Origin: Chloroflexota bacterium
Lineage (GTDB): Bacteria; Chloroflexota; Dehalococcoidia; RBG-13-53-26
NCBI GenBank assembly: GCA_030616195.1
Contig: JAUWXW010000120.1
Coordinates: forward strand, 1-5,796
Reading direction: 5' to 3'
Length of the DNA stretch: 5,796 nt
Shown: positions 1-5,205 of the stretch, in pieces
How the letters are laid out: each line of letters opens with the position of its first letter
Position numbering within the stretch: the first letter of the stretch is position 1
Made by a program: the position numbers and the translations under genes
Notes under the pieces: model-generated
What the model was told of the DNA's origin: nothing
The model's input: only the letters and a program-made list of their open reading frames with translations
Databases searched by the model: none

Positions 1-504
1 TGTCAACCATCCTTGGTAGGGGAAAGTATTCAGCCATAGTAAACCCACACCGTGTATCAACACAAAATTGGCAAAGAGCATTAGTCCCAGCATGGGGAAA
101 AATCTCCGCGAGTTAACAAAGGTATCGGTGAAATGCCCCAAGAACAGCGCCGCCAGGATGAAACCTACCACGTATCCTCCGGTGACACCGGAAAAATAAC
201 CGACACCTCCCGACCAGCCAGCAAACCAGGGTACTCCAGCAGCTCCTAGGCCCGCGTAAAAGCTCATGCTCAAACCTGCATACCATTTCCCCAGCAGTAC
301 AGCACTGAGTAACACCGCAAAGGTCTGCCCAGTAATAGGCACAGGGGTCCACGGAACATGGAACCTGGCTTGAGCCAACAGCCCGGTGACACAAGCCATG
401 CCCAGGGCCAGGCCGATTTTGTGGGTTGCACTCAGTTCATACCGCCATCTAAAAGCACCATATCTCCAGCCCTTATATCTATCCACATAGGTACTTACCG
501 CCAT
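1..504 (-). CDS. bioY: BioY-family biotin transporter substrate-binding (S) component, 3' end cut by window edge
   Basis: Integral membrane protein that binds and imports biotin, alone or with an ECF energizing module. Reading from ATG at 504 gives 168 codons without a stop to the window edge. Family hallmarks are visible: TPVPITGQTFAVLL at about residues 53-66, LGKWYAGLSM at 71-80, GLGAAGVPWFAG at 85-96, and TGGYVVGF at 108-115 followed by further hydrophobic segments. BioY proteins usually have about 180-200 residues, so only the C-terminal end is missing. The N-terminus carries about 25 extra basic/aromatic residues before the first membrane helix, more than in short Firmicutes BioY. The start is supported by AAGGAGG four bases upstream. 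The gene has its own promoter (600-628) and lies downstream of a biotin-dependent Na+ decarboxylase cluster, so supplying biotin to that enzyme is a reasonable inference. No EcfA/EcfT genes are visible here. Confidence 0.93.
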   Translation of the reverse strand, partial: MAVSTYVDRYKGWRYGAFRWRYELSATHKIGLALGMACVTGLLAQARFHVPWTPVPITGQTFAVLLSAVLLGKWYAGLSMSFYAGLGAAGVPWFAGWSGGVGYFSGVTGGYVVGFILAALFLGHFTDTFVNSRRFFPMLGLMLFANFVLIHGVGLLWLNTFPYQGWLT

Positions 505-555
505 TCTTCCTCCTTGCCCTGGCGAGGCTATTTACTGCAACGAAAACCTTCGGGT

Positions 556-587
556 CCGGTGCAGGTGAATGGAAAGAGCCACACCGG
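556..587 (-). repeat. Inverted repeat in the bioY leader
   Basis: CCGGTG (556-561) and CACCGG (582-587) form a perfect 6-bp inverted repeat with a 20-base loop in the untranslated leader between the putative bioY promoter and its start codon. It could fold in the transcript or bind a regulator. I see no match to the classical BirA or BioR operators and no U-tract that would make it a terminator. Confidence 0.3.
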
Positions 588-599
588 TTTGGCGATAAA

Positions 600-628
600 A
601 GCATATCAAAGGTGGCTATCACAGTCAA
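600..628 (-). promoter_or_regulatory. Sigma70-like promoter for bioY
   Basis: On the minus strand, TTGACT (628-623) and TATGCT (605-600) are separated by exactly 17 bases. The -35 box begins two bases after the stop codon of the upstream antiporter gene, and transcription would give a leader of roughly 90 bases before the bioY ATG. No terminator is visible before it, so read-through from the upstream operon is also possible. Confidence 0.7.
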
Positions 629-630
629 AC

Positions 631-1653
631 CTAGTGGCTTTGGGTGAAACTAAGGTAGGCCCCAAGAAGGAATAGTCCCACCAAGAGAGGAACATACCAG
701 GTAAACCCGAAACGTGTCTTGAGTCGAGTCCGAGAGACAATTCCGAACATGACTATACAAGTCATCGCCAGGACTATCAGCCCGGTGAAACCGTGGCTCT
801 CCGAGACATCAGCCAAGACGGGTCCCTGCCGATAAAAGACGTCATCCACCGCGATGATGGTCATGTTGAACATATTGCTGCCGATGATGTTGGCTACGCA
901 CATATCTATGGCACCAAGCTGCAAGGCAGCGAAGGAGACGGAAATCTCAGGCAACGAGGTGGTAAAGGCGAGAAAAAGGCTTCCCACAAAGCTTTCCTCC
1001 CAGCCCGTGCTCTCGGCAATATCCCTGCCAACGTAGGCCAGCCACGTTCCTGCCCCAATAACAAAGAGTGCTGCTATGGCAAAGCCGAGATACGCCCTCC
1101 TCAAGGATACGGACTCGTATTTTGAGACTCCTGTCTCTTCGGGGGCTCCGAAAGATTGGCGTTGCTCGTACTTGAATATCATCCTCAAGAAAAGCAGGTA
1201 TAGGAGTATAAGAAGCGGGGTGTAGATTCCAATCATCCAGCCTATGCCGAGATCGTTATTGGTCCTGGTGCTGATAAGGACGCAAACTGCGCCAACGGCG
1301 ACCAGTACCATGCTCAGCCCTGCCGGTAGCAAATGCCTCAAGCTGGCAGCAGTCAACAGCGGTCTGTTGTGATGGGCAACGTCCATCAAAGCCAGAATCG
1401 TCAGGTTAATAGCGTTGGAACCGAAGACGGTGCCTATGGCTAAGTCTGGCTCCTTTACCAGAGCAACAGAGCTTATGCCGGTAAACAACTCGGGCAGAGA
1501 GGTAACTGCTGCCAGCAAAAGGAGCCCCACCCACAGTCCACCCAACCCCGTCTTGTCAGCAATGATATCCCCATATCTGGCCACTTTCCTCGCGGCGACC
1601 AGGATAATGATTACACAGAGGAGAAACTTAAGCCAGATAAAGACAGTGTCCAC
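631..1653 (-). CDS. CaCA-family Na+/Ca2+-type cation antiporter (340 aa)
   Basis: Inner-membrane cation antiporter of the Ca2+:cation antiporter superfamily, expected to exchange Na+ or H+ for Ca2+ or a similar cation. Both internally homologous alpha repeats are visible. Alpha-1 has TSLPEL (51-56, acidic Glu55) and GSNAINLTIL (78-87). Alpha-2 has TTSLPEIS (231-238, Glu236) and GSNMFN (258-263), followed by Asp270-Asp271. A hydrophilic loop at about 160-185 separates the two five-helix halves. Length is normal for the YrbG-like branch. The start is GTG at 1653: an in-frame TGA lies two codons upstream, so the reading frame cannot extend further. No good Shine-Dalgarno site is visible, and the beta-subunit stop is only 16 bases upstream, which suggests translational coupling. 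Ion specificity cannot be read from sequence; Ca2+ is the family default. Confidence 0.9.
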   Translation of the reverse strand: MDTVFIWLKFLLCVIIILVAARKVARYGDIIADKTGLGGLWVGLLLLAAVTSLPELFTGISSVALVKEPDLAIGTVFGSNAINLTILALMDVAHHNRPLLTAASLRHLLPAGLSMVLVAVGAVCVLISTRTNNDLGIGWMIGIYTPLLILLYLLFLRMIFKYEQRQSFGAPEETGVSKYESVSLRRAYLGFAIAALFVIGAGTWLAYVGRDIAESTGWEESFVGSLFLAFTTSLPEISVSFAALQLGAIDMCVANIIGSNMFNMTIIAVDDVFYRQGPVLADVSESHGFTGLIVLAMTCIVMFGIVSRTRLKTRFGFTWYVPLLVGLFLLGAYLSFTQSH

Positions 1654-1669
1654 TTGTCATCTGATTGTC

Positions 1670-2833
1670 TTAGTGCGGAATCATACTCAGGAATAAGCCG
1701 GCGACCACGGACGTAGCGATGGCCCCAGCCATATTGGGCCCCATAGCGTGCATTAGCAGGAAGTTGCGTGGGTTGGCCTTCTGCCCCTCTTTCTGGGCCA
1801 CCCTGGCCGCCATAGGCACTGCCGAAACCCCGGCAGCACCTATCAACGGGTTTATCTTCTCCTTTAGGAACAGGTTGACAAACTTGGCTGCCAGCAAACC
1901 TCCAGCAGTGGAGAGAGCAAAAGCCACCACCGCCAGACCAATTATTTGCAAGGTCTGGCTCTTGAGAAATACATCGGCAGGCATCAAGGCCCCCACGCAC
2001 AGACCGAGGATAAAGGTCAACACATTGATAAATGGACCACCCGCAGCTTCAGCCAGCCTATCAGTCACCCCGCTAACGCGCAAAAGGTTTCCAAACATGA
2101 GCATGCCGATCAGAGGAGCTGACCTGGGAACAATCAAGGCGGCAGCCAGGAAGACAAGTATGGGGAAAAGTATCCCTTCCAGCCTGGAAACCTCCCGCAC
2201 CTGGGGCTTCATGTAGATAGCCCGCTCCTTCTTGGTGGTGAGCAGCCTTATTATCGGCGGTTGAAGGATAGGCACCAAGGCCATATAGGAATAAGCCACC
2301 AGCGTAATCGGACCCAGCAGTTGGCGAGCAAGTTCCACAGTAACAAAAACCGTCGGCGGTCCATCGGAGCCGCCGATTATCCCCACACAGGCGGCCTCCT
2401 GCAAGCTAAACCATCCGGTAAGATAAGCAATGAGGAAAACTACAAAGACGCCCAGTTGTGCCGCGGCTCCGAACAGGAACGATATGGGACGGGCAATGGC
2501 GGGACCGAAATCTATCATGGCGCCCACACCCAGGAAGATGAGCAGCGGTATTACCTCACTGGCTATCCCATAATTGAACAGGACATTCAACATCCCCACC
2601 TCTCCAGAGGCTATTTCGGCCAACCCCCCCTCGGCTGGCAAACCCTCTGGAGTGTATACCATCAATCCGGCTAGAGGCAGGTTAACCAGGAAGACGCCAA
2701 AACCAATGGGCACCAATAAAACAGGCTCCATCTTCCTGGCAATCCCCAGGTAGATGAGAGCCGCACCGATAAGGAGCATCAGAAGATGCTCCCAGGTTAT
2801 CTCCCCGAAGGCACTATCATACCATCCGAACAT
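1670..2833 (-). CDS. Na+-translocating decarboxylase beta subunit (OadB/MmdB/GcdB family, 387 aa)
   Basis: Polytopic membrane subunit that decarboxylates carboxybiotin and pumps Na+ outward in oxaloacetate, methylmalonyl-CoA, glutaconyl-CoA or malonate decarboxylases. The N-terminal EPVLLVPIGFG (36-46) and GIIGGSDGPPTVF (151-163) are family signatures. Asp157 matches the essential Asp203 of Klebsiella OadB, and Tyr183 in AYSYMALVP matches Tyr229. By spacing, Asn328, Gly332, Ser337 and Arg344 line up with the functional residues Asn373, Gly377, Ser382 and Arg389. The ending NFLLMHAMGPNMAGAIATS is also typical, so the protein looks active. A small variation is DGPP where DGPT is usual. The ATG at 2833 is preceded by an in-frame TAA nine bases upstream, so this is the first possible ATG; its ribosome site is weak (AGAAG, nine bases away). 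Which decarboxylase it serves is undetermined because the carboxyltransferase and biotin carrier are not in the window. Confidence 0.94.
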   Translation of the reverse strand: MFGWYDSAFGEITWEHLLMLLIGAALIYLGIARKMEPVLLVPIGFGVFLVNLPLAGLMVYTPEGLPAEGGLAEIASGEVGMLNVLFNYGIASEVIPLLIFLGVGAMIDFGPAIARPISFLFGAAAQLGVFVVFLIAYLTGWFSLQEAACVGIIGGSDGPPTVFVTVELARQLLGPITLVAYSYMALVPILQPPIIRLLTTKKERAIYMKPQVREVSRLEGILFPILVFLAAALIVPRSAPLIGMLMFGNLLRVSGVTDRLAEAAGGPFINVLTFILGLCVGALMPADVFLKSQTLQIIGLAVVAFALSTAGGLLAAKFVNLFLKEKINPLIGAAGVSAVPMAARVAQKEGQKANPRNFLLMHAMGPNMAGAIATSVVAGLFLSMIPH

Positions 2834-2839
2834 TCTGGT

Positions 2840-2872
2840 TTACTTCTGAAAGGTGAGGTCTTCTACAGTCAT
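2840..2872 (-). other. Possible 10-codon leader ORF in front of the beta subunit gene
   Basis: ATG at 2872 opens a ten-codon frame (MTVEDLTFQK) that stops at TAA 2842-2840. It is in the same frame as the beta subunit gene and ends six bases before its ATG. No good ribosome site precedes it. It could be a translational-coupling leader that compensates for the weak ribosome site of the beta gene, or pure chance. Confidence 0.2.
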
Positions 2873-2888
2873 TAGTCCGTGATAATGC

Positions 2889-3056
2889 CTAGACATCACC
2901 TTTGTCTGTCTCGCCCCCCTTTTCACCTCTGGCGGCGGCTTTTCGGATTACTAACCCCACCAGCCAAGTTATCATGGCCAGAATGAGTAACACGAGTATC
3001 GTTACCGCAAAGCCACGGCCAGCAATTCTTATCGCCTCTTCCCAATCTGCTGGCAA
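2889..3056 (-). CDS. Small OadG-like gamma subunit of the Na+-translocating decarboxylase (55 aa, TTG start)
   Basis: Short bitopic membrane protein expected to anchor and assemble the decarboxylase complex on the beta subunit. After a short amphipathic start (MPADWEEAIRIAGRGFAV) comes one hydrophobic helix at about residues 16-38 (ILVLLILAMITWLVGLVI), then a charged Ala/Gly/Lys/Glu tail to residue 55. This is the plan of OadG/MmdD-type subunits, but shorter than the usual 80 or so residues. The start is TTG at 3056, chosen because AAAGGAG (3069-3063) lies six bases upstream and no ATG or GTG occurs in that frame before the upstream stop TAA. The gene sits 55 bases ahead of the beta subunit gene and directly after a strong promoter. 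Assignment rests on topology, the WEEAI..AG.GF..TILVLLIL pattern and gene order. Confidence 0.75.
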   Translation of the reverse strand: MPADWEEAIRIAGRGFAVTILVLLILAMITWLVGLVIRKAAARGEKGGETDKGDV

Positions 3057-3062
3057 ATCAGA

Positions 3063-3069
3063 CTCCTTT
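3063..3069 (-). promoter_or_regulatory. Ribosome binding site that fixes the TTG start of the gamma subunit
   Basis: AAAGGAG on the minus strand, six bases before TTG 3056-3054. It is the strongest Shine-Dalgarno match in the decarboxylase operon and the main argument for this start codon. Confidence 0.7.
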
Positions 3070-3100
3070 GCTAAGAAATGGGACCGCCTCTTGAGCAGTA

Positions 3101-3129
3101 ATTATATTGTGCTCCAAAGACTCAGTCAA
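3101..3129 (-). promoter_or_regulatory. Near-consensus sigma70 promoter for the decarboxylase-antiporter operon
   Basis: On the minus strand, TTGACT (3129-3124) and a perfect TATAAT (3106-3101) are separated by 17 bases. A start near 3094 would give a leader of about 38 bases before the TTG of the gamma subunit. It is the best promoter in the window and makes gamma, beta and antiporter one likely transcript separate from pcm. Confidence 0.8.
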
Positions 3130-3148
3130 CAGTTCGAATTGAAAGCAT

Positions 3149-3166
3149 ATGAAGTCTCGCCTTCAT
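3149..3166. repeat. Perfect 6-bp inverted repeat between pcm and the decarboxylase promoter
   Basis: ATGAAG (3149-3154) and CTTCAT (3161-3166) flank a six-base spacer. It lies 20 bp upstream of the -35 box of the decarboxylase operon and about 47 bp past the pcm stop. It could be an upstream regulator site or the stem of a pcm 3' end; there is no U-tract, so it is not a canonical intrinsic terminator. Confidence 0.3.
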
Positions 3167-3212
3167 GGTGTAGACCGCCTCCCCATCTCGCCCTACAAGG
3201 GGAACTTATCAA

Positions 3213-3851
3213 CTATTCCTCGCTCCATGCCTCGTCACCGATAAGAGGAACCCAACGGCAAGGACCCATGTTTTGAATGCTTCTTCCCTTATCTTCCTTA
3301 GTAACCTTTAGCAACTCCTGTTCGTAGCGAGAGCCAACAGGGATCACCAGGCGACCCCCGTCACACAGTTGGTCCAAAAGCTCCTGGGGAACTCTGGGAG
3401 CTCCTGCGGCCACTATTATGGCATCATAGGGTGCACCTTGACGCCAGCCCAGTCGCTTTTCCGCCTGGTGAACCTCGATATTGGTGTAGCCCAGTTTGAG
3501 CAATACCTCCCTGGCACTCTCAGTCAGTTGATGGTGCCTCTCTACGGTAACCACCAAGCGAGCTAGCTCGGCCAGGATAGCAGCCTGGTAGCCGCTGCCA
3601 GTGCCTATCTCCAACACCTTTTCTTCGCCTGTTAGCTCTAAGGCTTCGATCATCATGGCTACAATGAGGGGTTGAGAAATCGTTTGCCCCTGACCAATGG
3701 GAAGTGGTCTATCTTCATAAGCTGCTTGCTGATAAGCATGCGATACAAACGACTCCCTGGGAACACGCAGCATCGCACTGAGCACTCTCTCATCCTTTAT
3801 TTCGTACCTGAGGTGTGCAATTAGGTCAGCACGTGCCTTAGCGAAATCCAT
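3213..3851 (-). CDS. pcm: Protein-L-isoaspartate O-methyltransferase (212 aa)
   Basis: Cytoplasmic repair enzyme that uses S-adenosylmethionine to methylate isoaspartyl residues in aged proteins, starting their return to normal aspartyl bonds. Seen in sequence: the substrate-site block PLPIGQGQTISQP (49-61), with Ser59 at the conserved TIS position; SAM-binding motif I VLEIGTGSGYQAA (79-91); the acidic end of strand 2, VTVER (101-105); PYDAIIVAAGAP (141-152); GGRLVIPVG (165-173); and the C-terminal WVPLIGDEAW (200-209). Length is typical and no key residue is missing. ATG at 3851 is supported by GAGGAGG about ten bases upstream. The gene begins 26 bases after the HEPN stop, so it may be co-transcribed with the MNT/HEPN pair; I see no clear promoter of its own, and the insertion in the HEPN gene could therefore affect its expression. 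Confidence 0.95.
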   Translation of the reverse strand: MDFAKARADLIAHLRYEIKDERVLSAMLRVPRESFVSHAYQQAAYEDRPLPIGQGQTISQPLIVAMMIEALELTGEEKVLEIGTGSGYQAAILAELARLVVTVERHHQLTESAREVLLKLGYTNIEVHQAEKRLGWRQGAPYDAIIVAAGAPRVPQELLDQLCDGGRLVIPVGSRYEQELLKVTKEDKGRSIQNMGPCRWVPLIGDEAWSEE

Positions 3852-4099
3852 AATCAGACTACCTCCTCTTCCATGCGTTACACGTGCAATCCACGAAGCC
3901 GTTCAATAATCGTCCCAATAGCAATCGCTTTTGCTATGAACTTCTCCGCTGAAACAATAACTGCTTTCGCTCCAGATTGAGAAAACTCAGCCTCATAATC
4001 GGCCGCTTCACGGAGATTCATAGCATTAAGAAAGTCGCGAACTGATTGAGCATCGAGTGTGCCCTCATCCACAAATAGCGCCCTCAAAGCTACAGCCAG

Positions 4100-4108
4100 G
4101 CAGTAGTG
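4100..4108. repeat. 9-bp target site duplication, left copy
   Basis: GCAGTAGTG, identical to 4311-4319. The match is exactly nine bases: the flanking bases on both sides differ. Together the two copies bound the insertion in the HEPN gene. Confidence 0.85.
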
Positions 4109-4310
4109 CTTGGTTGCATAAGTTCGCCCAACTATTCATGTCATTCCCGCGCAGGCGGGAATCTAGGGACGTGTGTGGGCTATCCAGCATGGATTCCTGC
4201 TTCCGCAGGAATGACAACCTGGTGAATACTGGACCCTTTGACGATTTGGCGGAGCGCCTCGAAAGAGCCTCGCCAGGCATGGAGGATATGGCGCTCACCG
4301 GCGCAACGTA
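4109..4310. mobile_element. 202-bp non-coding insertion (MITE-like) inside the HEPN gene
   Basis: The segment lies between two perfect 9-bp direct repeats and breaks an otherwise continuous HEPN reading frame. It has no credible coding capacity, so it would be non-autonomous and moved in trans. Its ends show a degenerate terminal inverted repeat when offset by one base: the left reads TTGGTTGCATAAGTTCGCCC and the right, on the other strand, TACGTTGCGCCGGTGAGCGCC, sharing GTTGC, GT, GC and C at matching spacing. It contains a separate palindromic repeat at 4140-4215. A 9-bp duplication fits several DDE transposase families, so I do not name one. Confidence 0.75.
4140..4215. repeat. Palindromic 'ATTCCC-N8-GGGAAT' repeat pair inside the insertion
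   Basis: Two 20-bp stem-loops, ATTCCCGC-N4-GCGGGAAT (4143-4162) and ATTCCTGC-N4-GCAGGAAT (4193-4212), each have an 8-bp perfect stem and are separated by 30 bases. They also face each other: GTCATTCC at the left end is inverted as GGAATGAC at the right end. The first stem has the form of the Neisseria dRS3 repeat, and similar dispersed palindromes occur in many bacteria. It is either an integral part of the 202-bp element or a second, nested insertion. Confidence 0.8.
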
Positions 4311-4319
4311 GCAGTAGTG
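4311..4319. repeat. 9-bp target site duplication, right copy
   Basis: GCAGTAGTG, the second copy of the target duplication. On the coding strand it spells the His-Tyr-Cys codons of the HEPN motif REKSHYC. Confidence 0.85.
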
Positions 4320-4527
4320 GCTCTTTTCGCGGTAGCCCTGAGAGTAGATAAGCGCTCTGGCAGCATGAAACATAGCATAGTAGGCTTGGATAGTTGACCA
4401 TTTGTATCGCTCATTTTCATAGCCTGCCTTTGCATCCGATAGGTCACTTTTGGCAACTGAGAGCTCCTTCTCGACCAGGTTTTTGCCTCTAGCGAAGGGA
4501 ATGATCTTTTTGTTCTCAAGACACTGC

Positions 4528-5094
4528 TTAAACTCTTGATTCACTGGCAACCTTTTCCCATACTACTATGCCACGATCGACTTCTTCTATGAAAGTCCGC
4601 CCTGGTTCCCCTCCCTCCAATAGCTCGACAGGTATCTTAATCACTGATTGAATATGAATATTCTCGTATCCCCTCGGGAATTTGAAATTGCTGATAACAT
4701 TTGACACGTCTTCCTTGCTCTTCGATACAACGAATAAATCTAAATCACTCTCAGAGGTATCTGTTCCAAGAGCACAACTGCCGTATAGCACTATACGGTT
4801 TGACATCTTTTTTAGTTCTTCTACTAATGGCTCAACTAGCATGAGGTTTATCATTTTCTTGAACTCCATAACGGCAGCCGTCGAGGAATCAATCGAATAG
4901 AAATACATTTTCCCTTCTCGTCTGCGTGTGACAGCTCCAGTCGAATATAACTCATTTAGCGCCCGGTTTGCTGAGCCGTAAGATATTCCAAGCCTACGAG
5001 CCAGCTCTCGCTCATAGAATTCCTGGTCTGAGAATTTCGCCAGCAGTCTTAGAACTTTCTGGTTGATCGTGGCGATTAAATGCGGCTGTAGCAT
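4528..5094 (-). CDS. HTH-MNT nucleotidyltransferase, partner of the HEPN gene (188 aa)
   Basis: Putative antitoxin-type minimal nucleotidyltransferase fused to a DNA-binding domain. Residues 20-68 form a winged helix-turn-helix (YERELARRLGISYGSANRAL, then a wing GAVTRRREGKMYFYSID). Residues 99-125 form the nucleotidyltransferase core: GS at 105-106, ten residues, then Asp117-Leu-Asp119, the GSX10DXD motif that in MntA antitoxins transfers AMP to the HEPN toxin. I cannot identify the usual third catalytic acid; the expected strand reads IHIQSVIK. The ATG at 5094 has GGAG ten bases upstream. The 3' end overlaps the HEPN start, the typical arrangement of these modules. With the HEPN gene broken, the protein may now be an orphan antitoxin or act only as a regulator. 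The palindrome over its own promoter suggests that the HTH represses its transcription. The fusion is longer than stand-alone MntA. Confidence 0.88.
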   Translation of the reverse strand: MLQPHLIATINQKVLRLLAKFSDQEFYERELARRLGISYGSANRALNELYSTGAVTRRREGKMYFYSIDSSTAAVMEFKKMINLMLVEPLVEELKKMSNRIVLYGSCALGTDTSESDLDLFVVSKSKEDVSNVISNFKFPRGYENIHIQSVIKIPVELLEGGEPGRTFIEEVDRGIVVWEKVASESRV

Positions 5095-5123
5095 GTGCCA
5101 TTTGCTCCAAATATTGAGTATGT

Positions 5124-5139
5124 GCTCATTGTAATGAGC
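5124..5139. promoter_or_regulatory. Perfect 16-bp palindromic operator over the -10 box of the MNT promoter
   Basis: GCTCATT-GT-AATGAGC is a perfect 7+7-bp palindrome with a two-base centre. The -10 hexamer (5133-5128) is wholly inside it, the position expected for a repressor site. The downstream gene encodes an N-terminal winged helix, a natural candidate binder. A partial copy of the right half-site with its flank (ATGAGCGAT, 5134-5142) recurs at 5184-5192. Confidence 0.65.
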
Positions 5140-5156
5140 GATAACGGAAAAGTCAA
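5128..5156 (-). promoter_or_regulatory. Sigma70-like promoter of the MNT/HEPN operon
   Basis: On the minus strand, TTGACT (5156-5151) and TACAAT (5133-5128) are spaced by 17 bases. Transcription would start near 5121, leaving a leader of about 27 bases that carries the GGAG ribosome site before the MNT ATG at 5094. Confidence 0.75.
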
Positions 5157-5205
5157 GACTCTGACCTGGCCTCCCTCACAAAGATGAGCGATGGAAACCC
5201 TCAAT

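Larger units (their letters stand above)
3878..4544 (-). pseudogene. HEPN-domain protein gene interrupted by a 202-bp insertion
   Basis: HEPN proteins partner with MNT nucleotidyltransferases, often as RNase toxins. The N-terminal 78 residues (4544-4311) contain the family core WSTIQAYYAMFHAARALIY followed by GYREKSHYC. The frame is then lost in an insertion and would continue for about 81 unrelated residues to a stop at 4065. The C-terminal part resumes at 4099 (LAVALRALFVDEG, NAMNLREAADYEAEFS) and ends at 3878. CACTACTGC, coding HYC, occurs on both sides of the insertion (4108-4100 and 4319-4311). Removing 211 bp (insert plus one copy) restores one uninterrupted frame of 151 codons, a normal family size. 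The GTG start at 4544 is preferred over TTG 4550 because AAAAGG lies six bases before it. It overlaps the MNT gene by 17 bases. The truncated N-terminal product is probably inactive. Confidence 0.88.

Noticed and set aside
113..394. 93-codon minus-strand frame with many Cys and Trp
   Set aside because: It is in another frame of the clearly recognisable bioY gene, and its composition is unlike a real protein.
1611..2000. 129-codon minus-strand frame
   Set aside because: It overlaps the 3' half of the beta subunit in a different frame and spans into the antiporter start; no family features.
2902..3276. 124-codon plus-strand frame over the gamma gene region
   Set aside because: It runs antisense to a gene supported by promoter, ribosome site and family resemblance; it has no recognisable features.
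4140..4215. CRISPR repeats or an intrinsic terminator
   Set aside because: There are only two palindromic units in inverted orientation, without regular spacers or a U-tract.
4057..4311. 84-codon plus-strand frame with SFPRRRESR and SCFRRNDN
   Set aside because: This is a well-known artefact of translating the palindromic repeat, not a gene.
4065..4550. 161-codon frame as an intact novel protein
   Set aside because: Only the first 80 residues are HEPN-like. The rest is translated mobile-repeat sequence (for example FLRKQES, DSRLRGNDM, typical of translated ATTCCC palindromes).
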